DNA of 64,000 bases from Hevea brasiliensis (Eukaryota > Streptophyta > Magnoliopsida > Malpighiales > Euphorbiaceae): positions 12,167,100 to 12,231,099 of the forward strand of contig NC_079496.1 in assembly GCF_030052815.1 (NCBI RefSeq), read 5' to 3'. Both the position numbers and the translations under genes were made by a program. The notes under the pieces are model-generated. The model worked only from the letters and a program-made list of their open reading frames with translations, had not been told where the DNA came from and did not search any database. Positions 1 to 12,237 of this stretch are shown in pieces. Position 1 is the stretch's first letter. Every line of letters begins with the position of its first letter.

Positions 1-3000
1 ATGGAACAATAGTGAAAGAGGGTTTCTGTGATGAGGTTGCAAATTAATTGACTTTCCTGAACTTTTCTTTCTTTTCTTCTGTGTTCTCATTTTTCTATTT
101 CATTTTGTAAAGATTTAACAGATTTCTTCTACTCACTGGTGAATTTAGTGTTGAGATGATAGTATTTATTTTGTTTGCCTAAAATCCTCATGCCTCATTC
201 TATAAGGTTTTTCATTTATCACCTGTGCTGGCTAACACTTCAAATTTAGTTTTGGATCTTTGACAATTCATTCCTTTCCATCAAATGTAGTTGGATGAAT
301 TGCGAGAAATCTATGAGGATTTGCCAGATTTTCTGCAAGAGGTGCTTGTTGTATAAACTATACATGCATCAAATTGGAATTAAAAATTCAAACTGAAAGT
401 CTGTTTTGATTATACCCATTCTTTTCAGATTTCCTCAGTGGAGCTTGCACAACTTCCCCATTTGAGTAATCAGAAGATTGCTCCATGTATTGTTTATATG
501 CATCAAATAGGTTTGCTTTATTGCTTCAGTGTAATGTTATTGAAGAAATTGGCATGGGTAATTTAGAATCTTATAGGAAGTTTCTTTATGGTTGGACTTG
601 TTTTTTATATATTCAATTTTAAATTAATCAGTATCAGATTATTGGAATCTGAGGTGTTATTCTGTTACCAAATTTATAATTCCATAAATTCCAACACTAC
701 AACTGTAACACTGTACAACTTCTCCTTTATATGAAAGACTACATAATTAGAGCTGAAAGTTAAATGAAATAGAAGGGTGGGGGTTCAATGAGTTTTTTAT
801 GTGGAGGGATATTTGGTATTAATATAGACTATGACATGTAAAATGATTCTGGTATTTCTGCTTGTGAGTTTCATTTTTCCCTTGTTGATGTTGAGTTGAT
901 AGGAATTGTGAGTTTAGTTGCATCTCTTAGGATGCTATTTCCATGAAAGTTGACATACTGGTGTAACATATGTCTATTTTTCCTTGTGGAAAGGGGGGAG
1001 GAATTCTTATTTCATATAACATGTACCTTTGTTCTTCCTTAATGCCCTTAGGAATCCACCAAAAGTGCGAGAGAAAAAAAAATCTCAATTGTACCGATAC
1101 AGAAGTGGAAATTAAGTTATATAAGATTGTAAATTGTATTTATAGGCTCAATGTTCAAACTAACTAGGAAAGAAATAAGGCTCCAACTAAATATGAAAAA
1201 TAATAAGAGTTCCTAAAATAAAAGTAAACTTCCTAAATGATTTAGATAATAAATATCCTGTATAGAAAAATCTAAACTAGGAAACTACACAAAAAATATT
1301 CCTAAATAGTAATATAACTTCAAGGCTCGGTAATTGACACTGACTTAATATAAGAATCTTGAAATTTGTTTGAATAGATATAGATCCATTGACCATGTTT
1401 GGGAAACCATGGCATCACTTAGTACTCTTTTGTAACTCCCTTAAATTTTATGTTGTATTTTGATCTTCCATTCTCATTGATTTCTTCATATGCAGGATAT
1501 TTGCTATGTATTTTTGAAGAAAAACTTGATGAAACCTTACTGGAAAAGCTTCAAGATTTTGAATTTGTGGTAAATTAATGCTGCATTATAATTAAGTAGA
1601 AAATTTCCTGTAATAAAACTGCATTTCTGTATCTCCTAAGGAAGATAAGCTATCAAATGTAGTTCTCTGATGCTGATGGAGAGACTAAAAGATTCTTTTA
1701 TCGTACCCCAAAAACGCGAGAATTGGATTATCTTCTTGGGGACATCTATCATAAGATTCTAGGTACTTACTACTTAATATGAAGTGTTTTTCTTGTAAAG
1801 AGCTAACTGCTTGAATTTCAAGTGGATTTTTCTGAGAAGATAATTTGATGTCTGGTATGAAAGAAGATTTTAGATGTCATCATATTCCCATAATCCTACT
1901 TAGAGCTGAACTTTAGTCTATGGTGCATGCTCTGATAGTTTGAGGCAGTGACTTACTAGGTGCAGTAACATATACTTTCTTGTTTTTATAATGTTTCGCT
2001 TATTTGTTGTTGAAGATATGGAGAGAGCAATTATTAGAGACTTGGTGTCACATATTATTCTATTTTCAGCATATCTGCTTAAAGCTGTGAATTTTGTGTC
2101 TGAACTTGATTGGTAAGAATCATTTTGCAAACTCTCTTTCTCCCTCCCTACTCCATAATATGGCATTCATTACATACCTTGTTTTGCATTATTATGTATA
2201 TTACCCATTATAATATGTGAATTTTGTTATTTAGCCTTTTGTCATTGGCCCTAGTTGCTCGTCAGAACAATTATGTGAGGCCCACTTTAACCGAAGAAAC
2301 ATTTCTTAATATACAGAATGGAAGGTGACCATTCATTTGATTGCATGTGCTTTTTTTCATTGAATGAAAGAGTTGGATTTACCATTTGAGTATATTGACA
2401 AGTATTCACATTTTTGCAGACATGTTTTGCAGGAAATGACTGTAGATACATTTATTCCTAACGATACAAAGATTCTTGATGATGGTAAAATGACTTCAAT
2501 CTCATTTTAACTCTTGCTACCTAGCCTATCCCATCTTAGCATGGGAGTTATCCTGTTAAATGTTTAGTGTTGTGTTGCTTCAGGAAGGATTAATATCATC
2601 ACTGGTCCTAATTATTCAGGGAAGAGTATATACATAAAACAGGTCAGTAAATATAGCTTATTTGTAGGTATGTGTGTGGGTGGGTGTAGTGCACTTACAC
2701 ATAATGATGGTTGCATGTTTTATCCATCTATTGTACCATTTGGATACATTCATGGGTATGTGATATATCATTTTAACAATTCATTGAATCTAAGGTTTCA
2801 AGTGATATATTTTAGCCTATACTGTAATCTCAGATAACATAACATCAACTCATATACTGAGAAGATTTATGTTTCTCAGCATAACAGTCAAAGAACATGC
2901 TATTCATGCCCGTGTTCCTCTGAATTTGTCACCATCAGTGTCAACTGGCAACTGATGTGGTTGTATTATTCTTGCGCTGTATTGCTTCATTGTAAATTTT

Positions 3001-6000
3001 GCACTCTGAGATTTGCTTTTCCAGGTGGCTTTGATTGTTTTCCTTTCGCACATTGGAAGTTTTGTACCAGCAGATGCTGCTATTGTGGGATTGACTGATA
3101 GGTGTCTGACCTACATATTTCAACTATCTTTCTTAGAGTTGCTGTTAAATATTTATATTCTATTGATTGCACTGTCCACTATTCTGTTATAACAGGATAT
3201 TCTGTGCAATGGGAAACAAGCTTATGACAGCAGAAAAATCAACGTTCATGATAGATCTGCATCAAGTAGGGATGATGCTGAGGTAAACTTTGTATGAGGA
3301 CAGTTAGAATGGTTTCGATTATTTAGTTAAAAGCCATGGTTCATGAAAACTGCCTCAAGCTCTTTGTTGTCTGGAACTTGTCGATCTGTAATGAAGAATC
3401 TTTGTTTTTCTTGCTAATTTCATTTGATTTCATAGGGGATATCGGAATGTGGAAAGAGGAGTTCAAAGAATACCTGCTTGAATAACTGGAGGTCTATAGT
3501 GCATCTTTTGAATAACATCCTTTTTGTTTCCATGTATTTATGTTGGTGAATTTTCAGGCAGGCAACTTCACTATCTCTATGTCTGTTAGATGAATTTGGT
3601 AAAGGTACACTTACGGAAGGTTATTCTCTCTTACATAACTTTTGACATCTTTGATATGCTATATCCATATTAGGGACTGAATTTCATAATTTGTTGTTCC
3701 TTTTGGCCTTATTCTGAAATGGAAGATTAATTACGCTAATCAATCACAATGTTGAATACAGATGGAGTTGGTCTACTTGGTGGAACCATAAATCACTTTA
3801 TTGCATGTGATGACCCTCCAAAGGTTTGATATTCTTCTCTACCTGCTGTGAGAATTCCATAAGAAAACTAGTGAGACACTTTCAATATAGTATTTTCTTC
3901 TGATGCACATAATAGGTGAAGATACTGTGCTATTATGTTTTACCTAACATTAGCTATTATTTTTGTCCTCTGGTCAATGCCCTTATTTTTTCTGCATGAC
4001 ATCCATCCTCATATATGAAAGGAACACTTAAATTAGTTTCTAAGAAACTAATTTTACTGATTAAATCCAACCTTCTTGGTTGTCAGTTTTTTATGTTCCT
4101 ATGACTTGGTTAGTGCCACATTCTTTGCTTCTTTGTTGGGAATCCCACATCGAAAAGATATGAAGTAAAAGGGCAATATATAAGTGGTTAAATTGCAACA
4201 TTAACTTAGCTAGTCATTTTGATGTGTAAAGCAATTTAATAACTTATATAAGCTCGAATTAAAATGAATTAATTGTAATTTTATCAACTCTCCGAATTTA
4301 ATATGGTATCAGAGCCCAAACTGAGTTGTGGGTTTTCAGCCCGCCCATAAGGCTGTATAATTGGGCCCGTATTGGGTTAAAATACTAACTAATTGTTAAG
4401 TGACAGCCATGTGGTTACACTTGAGGGGGGAGTGTTGGGAATCCCACATCGAAAAGATATGAAGTAAAAGGGCAATATATAAGTGATTAAGTTGCAACAT
4501 TAACTTGGCTAGTCATTTTGATGTGTAAAGTAATCTAATCACTTATATAAGCTCGAATTAAAATGAATTAATTGTAATTTTATCAACACTCTCTCCGAAT
4601 TTAACATTCTTCTTAAGAAAATGGGACAGACTTAACTCACCCTCATAAGTTAGCTCAAGGGGGTAGGAGTGTTCAAAACCTTATAAAGGACACATTACCC
4701 CTATGTGGGATATTAACACACCCCCCTCACTCCTAGAATTAAACACTTAGAGCCTGAAACACTCATAGGAGGCCCGGACATTAGTTGAGGAGACTCTGAT
4801 ACCATCTTAAGAAAATGGACTAGGCTTAACTCTACATCAAAAGCTAGCTTTTTACCATTATAAGCCCATTGAATTCCTTGTAATCTTTAGATGTGAAACA
4901 CTTGGTGTTTCTTTATAGTTCTAAAATTTTCACTATTGTTTTGATGGATTTCATTGCTCGTGGCCAATTTTTGTCACTCAGTTCCTTCCTTTTTTTTTCC
5001 TCCACTTGTTTTTGAGTTAATTCAGCAAGCAATGCTCTGGACTTTGATAATATTCTAATCAATAATAGTGCAAAGGCACCTTTAATAATGTGAGCAACAG
5101 CAAATAATATTAGGAACACATGAATAACTTGAATTCAAGTGTTTCACATTTGTAGGTTCTGGTGTGCACTCATTTGACTGAGTTTTTTAGTGATATTTAC
5201 TTGCCAAAGGTATGAATTCTTGTGGAGCTGCTATCCAATTTATTCACACTTTCATATCATCAGTACTGTAAAAGTAATATTTCAAGTTTTTAATCAATTC
5301 CAGTCTGAGAGGGTAAAGTTTTACACCATGAGTGTGCTGAGGCCCGACAACAATTCTACAGACATTGAGGACATTGTATTTCTATATCGGTATTTTTCTA
5401 TATCCTTTCAGATTATATTAACTCAATCCCATATATGTCGCTCTCCAGGTGGGGAAAAAAAAAGCCTCATTCTTTGGTTGTTGATTCATGACTTGATTGT
5501 TTAAATTACATATTTCGGAAATTGGTGAAAGCCTCATTCTTGGTTGTTGATTCATGACATTGTTTAAATTACATATCTCGGAAATTGGTGTTGGGAAAAT
5601 TTTCCACAACATTTGATTGTGGAACCATATGATTGGCGTGCTCAATGCTTAGCTATGATCCTTTCTTCTGCATTTATGTGCATCACTAGTCTGCGGCATC
5701 TAGTTGATATGTTACTAGTGTAAGTGCATTTTTATGGCCTAGGATGTAGCATTATTGTCTAAGCTACGTCAATAGACAACCTGACTTTGACAGCTTGGTG
5801 CAATGCTTCTGTCATACTTTTCTTGGTGGCTACTTAATGTAATTCTACTAATATTTAAAACTATATCCATATATCTTTTTCAGGTTGGTTCCTGGACATA
5901 CTCTTCTTAGTTATGGTGAGTATTGTTTATAAATTAGGGATATATGCTGGGAATTTTATAGTTAAGTCGCTTGTTTTCTTTTTGGTTTGCAGGGCTACAT

Positions 6001-7014
6001 TGTGCGCTACTTGCTGGTACATTATCCCTATGATCCATTTGTATTTGGTGGAATTTCAGAAGCAATTACATTCAGATTGACAAAAATTTTCTTTAGTATT
6101 TCTCTGATTTTTGTTTGTTAATACAAATAAAACAGTTAAATCTTCTGTCAGGCAGAAAGATGGTGTACCACTCTACCTTGTCTTTTTTCTTTTGTTTGTT
6201 GATTTGCACCATTGACAATAAATAATATGGATCCCAGGGATATACTCAGTTAAGCCCCAAACAAGTTGGAGAAAACTACATTAATCTTTTCCCTTCTTCC
6301 AACCAATCATATGATGTTGTTATGGTTTGACACTGACTGTCAAATTCCCATAGTTTTCCTCATTTATCCAGCATTAGAACTGTGTATGATGTTTAAACTT
6401 GGCAAAGGCAGAGTTTTCTCTTGGATAGAAACCTAAAAGTATTCTGTGCTTAAATGAATGCAATCTCTACATTAAAATTGGTCTGTATTCTTTGAGTTGT
6501 TGATAGTATTAATGCCAATTTTCTGATAGACCCAATTTTTTGGTCTGCATCCCCATTCATGCAGGTGTTCCTGCAGAAGTAATTAAGAGAGCAGCAGTAG
6601 TATTGGATGCTATTGGAAATAACAACCATGTTGAGCGATTATGCAATGAAAACATATCAGCCCAAGATAAGCAATGCAAGGTCTTACTTTTCAAATCTAG
6701 ATTTATTTTCAGCTTGATTTCTTTCGTATGTTTCTGGCATTTGGTCTGCAGTATATGTTTTTCATAATATAATTTGGTAATAACAACTATATTGAGCAAT
6801 TGTGCAACGAGTACATGTCAGCTAAACATCAGCAATACTTTCAGAATCTAGATTTTACGAGTCAAGCTGATGAAAATGATGTATGTTTCATTCTTGTATT
6901 TATCATTGAGCTCTATTACTGAACTCAGTGCAGGATGCGGTGGACAAGATGTTGGCATTGGATATTCTTAATAGTGACCTCAACCTCTTCTTCCAAGATA
7001 TATTTCCTCCTTGA
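1..7014 (+). CDS. MSH5: DNA mismatch repair protein MSH5, 3' part (5' end outside window)
   Basis: MutS-family ATPase of the meiotic MSH4-MSH5 clamp, which stabilises crossover intermediates in the nucleus; it has no mismatch-repair role in known plants. Exons read by eye: 1-35, 291-341, 429-510, 1496-1569, 1663-1762, 2016-2112, 2235-2324, 2420-2484, 2584-2642, 3025-3101, 3196-3282, 3558-3619, 3762-3823, 5156-5209, 5304-5389, 5884-5915, 5993-6016, 6565-6680, 6934-7014; phases agree throughout. Diagnostic blocks are Walker A GPNYSGKS (2584 exon), STFMIDLHQVGMM (3196 exon), Walker B LLDEFGKG (3558 exon) and VCTHLTEFF (5156 exon). The protein ends in FFQDIFPP, like known plant MSH5 C-termini. 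No frameshift or internal stop is seen. The 1332-bp intron 3824-5155 holds two TRIM-like elements. From memory, Arabidopsis MSH5 and LpxK are neighbours, and an LpxK remnant lies downstream here, which suggests old microsynteny. Identity is very secure; individual splice sites are predictions. Confidence 0.93.
4134..4606 (+). mobile_element. Complete TRIM (terminal-repeat retrotransposon in miniature)
   Basis: Two direct repeats, 4134-4303 (170 bp) and 4433-4606 (174 bp), begin TGTTGGGAATCCCACATCG; the right copy ends in CA and the left in TA. Directly after the left LTR is TGGTATCAGAGC (4304), the standard initiator-tRNA-Met primer binding site. Directly before the right LTR is a purine tract GAGGGGGGAG (from about 4423). 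The element is flanked by the 5-bp target duplication TTCTT (4129-4133 and 4607-4611). The internal part is only about 130 bp with no coding capacity, so it must be mobilised in trans. The LTRs are nearly identical apart from scattered substitutions and a small CT indel, suggesting moderate age. It lies in an MSH5 intron, in the gene's orientation. Confidence 0.9.
4612..4893 (-). mobile_element. Degenerate second TRIM/LTR-like element, opposite strand
   Basis: On the minus strand, 4718-4612 starts TGTTAATATCCCACATAGGG and ends CCATTTTCTTAAG. It is preceded (4719 upward) by a G-rich tract GAGGGGGG and, at 4804-4795, by TGGTATCAGA, a tRNA-Met type primer site. Beyond that, 4805-4857 repeats the CTTAAGAAAATGG... 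end of the LTR in diverged form. The order LTR end, PBS, short interior, polypurine tract, LTR is that of a TRIM read on the minus strand. The outer LTR is diverged and its far boundary is uncertain. The intact TRIM inserted at its inner edge. It could instead be a fragment of a larger LTR element. Confidence 0.45.
5461..5590. repeat. Direct tandem duplication, about 65 bp x 2, in MSH5 intron
   Basis: 5461-5527 and 5528-5590 both read AAAGCCTCATTCTT...GGAAATTGGTG with a few substitutions and a 4-base indel. The repeat lies in the intron between the 5304-5389 and 5884-5915 exons and does not touch splice sites. Confidence 0.85.
6613..6855 (+). repeat. Partial duplication of an MSH5 exon inside the adjacent intron
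   Basis: The 3' end of the 6565-6680 exon plus about 24 bp of its intron (6613-6704) is repeated, diverged, at 6773-6855. Both encode a similar peptide: GNNNHVERLCNENISAQ in the exon and GNNNYIEQLCNEYMSAK in the copy, and both end in the nucleotide stretch AATCTAGATTT. The copy keeps an open frame and is followed by a GTATGT donor-like site near 6880, but the normal protein joins the 6680 donor to 6934. It is therefore either decayed duplicate sequence or an untested alternative exon. Confidence 0.7.
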
Positions 7015-9418
7015 TATGCAGAGGTTGAAAGCTTTGTTTTCCTTGCTGATATATATGAGCATTTTTATTTATATGTTCTAAATGCATAATCTCTCCGAAT
7101 ACTAAAGGTGGATTCAATTTCAGCTTTAATTCCTTCAGAAGTTTCAGACATTCTGTTTACTACATATGTTGCATTGTGATAAATGTAGAACATGAAACAC
7201 CTAAAAGTTTGGTGCGTTCATCAGTTTCAGGCTCGCCTACTCCATCAGTGGCTGACACCAACTAGAACTGGATGATTACTGCATTTTTCCAGCTCTTTCT
7301 GAAAAACTTCAACAACCTAAGCAAATCATTGAAGATGTCCTGCTCTCATGTCAGGAGACTACTACAATATGATCCTACAATATATATTAGTCTTCAAGTT
7401 CCACGTGATTTTGCTATCACTCTTTGGTATGCCATTATTTTCTCCATTTTCAATATGTGTATAATCCAACCTCAAATTTCACACTGACGAAAAGAGCGAG
7501 CCATCAAAGTATACTAGTAGTCTTTTGCTGTCTCTGTTTCTCTCTCTTTCGGAATTTGATATCCTGCGATGTTACATTTCAGGCGCCTCTCATGCTTCAG
7601 AGCCTGTAGTAGGCTACACTTTTGAAGATTCAAATAATTGACCAATTACGTAATAGCATATATAATATATTACTAAGAAATGGGGTACTCATTTTCTATA
7701 ATTTACAAGTAGATGCCCTTGGAAGCATAATTGTAAAGTAGAACTTGGATAAAAGAAATGCAAATTGACCCATCAAAGTTATCAGTTTTAACTTTGATGC
7801 AAATCAATCCTGAAACTTGTAGCGTTGAAGTGGTATTAGCATGTAACAGCATAGTCTACTTAGATACTCCAGTACGAAACACACATTTTTGTTAGGAAGT
7901 GAAACAAAATAAAATCTATCTAAACACGTTAAAAGGCAGTTTCTCAATGAACAGTGACAATGAAATTGATTTTGATGTTTCAAATTACTGAATTATCTAT
8001 TGTTGTTTATTTACATGGCTTTGCAATAGCTGGATAATTTTGTATTTTGAATGCTGTGTGGTGTCCAGTGCTAAGCAAATTTTCTCTTCCCGTTACCCTT
8101 GACCTTATTACTCTCTTACACAACTGTTGAAACAAAGCTGTTCCCTTGCCTTAGGAGGGTGTTTGGCCTAACATTTGAAAATTAATTTGTAAGTATTAGA
8201 TATTTATAATTTAAATTAAATTTATAGTTATTTAAAATTTTAATCAGTTATGTGTCTAATTAAAGTATTTATAAATAGTTAATATGTTTAGTAAAAAAAT
8301 AATTTATAATTATATTTATTATTAAAATTATTAAAAAAATATTAATGAGATATATGATAAAATTTTAAAAATTAAAAAGAATAATATAATAAAATATTTA
8401 ATCAAATTAATTTATACATATAGTACTTATAAATTATTTAAATCAAAAATATTAATCAATGGTTTTTGCATATAATCTATCTATTTTTAAAAAAATTTAT
8501 ACGCATCGCCTCTTTTTGAGTATTCTAATTCTTTTAGAAAAATGTTTGTAAGTTTCCGCGATTCGTTGACTCCCGAGATCAAAAAAGGTTGGAAAAATCG
8601 TATGCCTTATTTAAATTTTGCATTATTATTATTTTAATAATTTTTCAATTTTTTATAAATTAGAAAACTTTTAAATATTTATGCTTCAGTTGATTATTCA
8701 TGATTTCATTTCTCATTATCAAATCCTTAATTTTAAGCTCTTTGCTTATTATGATCGTTGCGTCATTGTGTTGGCATTATGAATTTATTCTTCATGTTTG
8801 TTTGTTAATTCGTTTATTATTAAAATATTTTTAAATTTGGTTTACTTCTCATGTATTTAGAAATAATAATTTTAGACAAAATCTTATATTTTATTTATAT
8901 TATTTAATTTTATAGATAAATCATTTGATATTATCCCATGTTACACTATTATAATATTTATCAGACAAGCTTAATATCTTAAAATCAATTTATTTCATTA
9001 AAAAAATTCATGAATCTTTCTCAGTTTCCATGGATCAACTTTAATCATCATATGATATTGAGGACAAAAATTACTGTAATAACTAGAGATCTTATTTCAA
9101 CTGAATGCTACTTAACAATGTGATTTTCACCTTTACAATTTATAACATGATCAACCTATAAAACATCTTCAATCTCAAAGTCCTTATATTTATTTTAATT
9201 ATTAATAAAATTTTACAATTATTAAGAATATAATATTATAACCTAATTAATCAATGGAAAATTTTGTTATTTTTATAAAATTTATAGTAATTTATTTAAT
9301 TAAACAAAGAAAAAAAAATCATCCCACTGTATCGGACAACGGGTGCACCTGTGGATGTGATAGGAAGAAAAGACATATTTTCAGTGAATACATATGATAG
9401 CCATTCATATTGCTGGGC
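7015..9418. other. MSH5 3' flank and AT-rich spacer
   Basis: The first few hundred bases after the MSH5 stop are mixed sequence, probably 3' UTR and flank. From about 8150 to 9300 the DNA is strongly AT-rich with short low-complexity A/T runs. I recognise no gene, RNA or bounded mobile element here. Confidence 0.6.
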
Positions 9419-11251
9419 TTAAACTGCGATAAGCTGCTTTATATTAATGGGAAATGAGTACCGTGATGGACCGTCGAAGATCGTATTCACAACAAGGCGA
9501 GCTGTTGCCTCCGTTGGATGAACTATATCCCAAAACACATGATTGCTTCTATTGGAGCAATAGGTTGAAATTGGAATGCAGGGGACATCGGCATTCAGCC
9601 TCCCGAGACCACAGCAAGCAGCTTTAACCTCAGAAAATCCTGAAAAAGAAACCAAAATGTTTGCATATTTGAGAACCTTTTGTGATCTGATTAGGCCTTT
9701 AAGCCAATTTCTGATAACAGAACATGTCGTACCATAAGCAGCTGGTTTCTGGATGATGTTCTGCGTGAAACTGTAAGCATCAAAGTAGGAGTAATTTATG
9801 TCCTTAAGCTTTGATTTTAACTTCAGTAACATTGACTTAAGGCCTTCATTATACTTAATAGACAAAGCATTTAGTTCTTCGTTGCATTCTCCTGCTCTAT
9901 TCTCAATCCTTCGCGATGGAGCACATCCCACACTCGCCACCCCAGGGATCAGAAATTTACGTGCACCATAAATGTATAATCTCTGCCAAAAGACGCAAAA
10001 ATAAGCATATTGCCAGTATATTATAAAAAAATTAAAAAAAAAAAATTCTTAATTTACCATGCAGAGATCCATAGTAACAGTGAACTAAAAATCAAAGGTA
10101 TTAGACATTAGTTACTGCTTTTTAATTACCTTCATTTGTGATTTCAGTGTGCGAATCATCAAACCCACGTATTGCTGTGGGGTGCTCTTCTCGCGGAGAT
10201 CAGATGAATCAGAATAACTTAAGACATCATTGCTGCCAGTATCGATAGCAAAGAGAGACTTGGACAAGTAATTTTGTGCTCCAGAGGACCCCAGCTTTTC
10301 CAGCAAATCTTTATGAACAGATGCATAGTAGTCCACTTGTTTTGTCAAAGGGATTACCATACCCTAACACACAGATTTTGAAAACCAGTAAGTAGAAAAT
10401 TGGCAAAACCTGAAGATCTGAAAGTTTGTACTGTGTTAGTTCTTGTTTCGTTTCACTTACAAGGGATTGACCTGTAGAATTGAGGATTCCTGAAGCTCCA
10501 GAGGCAAAGTTTACGCCAGTCAGGAACGGTCTTTTGTTGTTGTTGGATAAGAAAGACAAGTATGGTGGAGAAGTAGGCAAGCCCACTTTCTCAGCTGCAC
10601 CAAAGAAGTGTAATGGTGACCCTATTAATTGGGATTGGCTTGCGAAACCATGTTTACACGTGCAATAAAAGACGGGCAGAGGTAGCAGGTACAACAGTAA
10701 TATGTGAAATTATAATTTAATGCTTCTCAGGACATTTGTTGAGTTAGGTTTCAAATAATCAATACTATAGCTGCCAGTCAAGTGCCCTGTCCTCCTATTG
10801 GAGTCCTGGCAAGCCTTATAAAAATTTGGTATGTGAAAAAGGAATAATCAATACAAGCTTGGATCAACTGATCTATGTTATCCAGAATCCTTTGAGATGG
10901 AGATGAACTTTCCAAGCTCAAGAGGATTCAAACGCTTCCGTTGGAGGGGATGAAAGGAGGATAGTATGAAATGTTTTAATACTTACCTAGAAAATCTGCA
11001 ATAACTTTGCCATTACTAAACCTCCCAGTTGGTATTCTGGCGGGGTAGTCGATCCCATTATTAGGAAAATCTGCTTTGGCAATGGAAAATGGAAGGTAAT
11101 TGTTGTTGCCAACATCTACTAGAGAGTCACCAAAAACGAACAGCGCTGGCACCATTTGAGCCTTGGAATATTTGAAGCTTATCACTGGTATCAACAAGAA
11201 GAAACTCATCGCCACTGCCCGGGATACATTATTAAAAGCCATTAAAGACAA
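9419..11251 (-). CDS. GDSL-type esterase/lipase (SGNH hydrolase), tandem copy 1
   Basis: Secreted plant SGNH-family serine esterase/lipase; the natural substrate cannot be told from sequence. Five exons on the minus strand: 11251-10987, 10594-10461, 10363-10130, 9982-9733, 9639-9419, giving 367 residues, or 364 if the in-frame Met at 11242 is used. A hydrophobic signal peptide ends near KAQ. Block I is [14 protein letters not shown] with the catalytic Ser in GDS; block III is TGSND with the oxyanion Asn; block V is WDIVHPTEA with the catalytic Asp and His. Length and intron positions are usual for the family. Intron 4 (9640-9732) is 93 bp with no in-frame stop, so its retention would keep the frame. 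A TATA-like site lies about 100 bp upstream of the ATG. The paralogue at 16381-18873 has the same exon plan. Confidence 0.92.
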
Positions 11252-12206
11252 GAGTACAAGTCCAACAGCTTAAGCTCCTTTTAGTCTCTTTTTGCTATGT
11301 GTATACTTGGTAAGTGGGAAAGTAGCGAATGGTTCATTTTCAGTGGTTTTTATAGAGATGGAAGTGTGCAGTAGCGCACAGCATATAGACCTAATATACA
11401 GGATATACAGAGAATTCTATTTATTAAATACATTATATGTTTATATTTTAAAATTATAATGGATCAATTTTTAATATAAATTTAATAAATGATAATTATT
11501 AGTCTTATAATTTTTAATCTCTCTTTAATATTATTTAGATAAAAAAATTAAAATAATTTTTCACCTTATTGATATTTATATCTTTTTAAGAGATTAAATA
11601 TTAATTTTGAGAGATTAAATTAGTAATTATTTTATTTAAAAGTTAAAACTTACCTAATAACATTTAATCTTAATTTTTTAATCTTTTATCAAATACATCT
11701 TAAAGGTCAATTCATTTGCAATTTATTTTTTTTTCTTAAATTCATTTTTTATTATCAAAATAATTCTTTTAAAAAATATAACCTACTAATTTTAATAAAA
11801 AGATACTAAATTTTTTAAGTTTTTTAAATATGGATAATTATTGTTTAAGAGAATTACGAGTTATTTATTTTTTAATTGAATTACTTAAAAATTATTTAAA
11901 AATAAATATAAGAATCCATTAAATATATATTCTCATTTATCTTTTTTTCCATTGAACTTACTATCATTTAAAATTAAAATTTTAAGGAAGATGGTGTCCT
12001 GCCAGCTTCCTTGGTTCTGTGAAGTGTGCATATGGTTTTGAAGGTGTGGAAATTAAGGAGACATTTACTTGGCTCGAGGGTTTGGATTTTTTTTTTTTTT
12101 CAAACAAAAATTATTTTCTGACCATGAAATCTACTACATGCAATAAAGAAGTTTTTTAAATGATTCGATAAAAAATAATTTATTAATATACTTTAAGATG
12201 CCATAG

Positions 12207-12237
<31 letters not shown>

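Noticed and set aside
9419..9940. A single 173-codon open frame on the minus strand as one gene
   Set aside because: It is exons 4 and 5 of GDSL copy 1 joined through a stop-free intron. The paralogue and family conservation support splicing.
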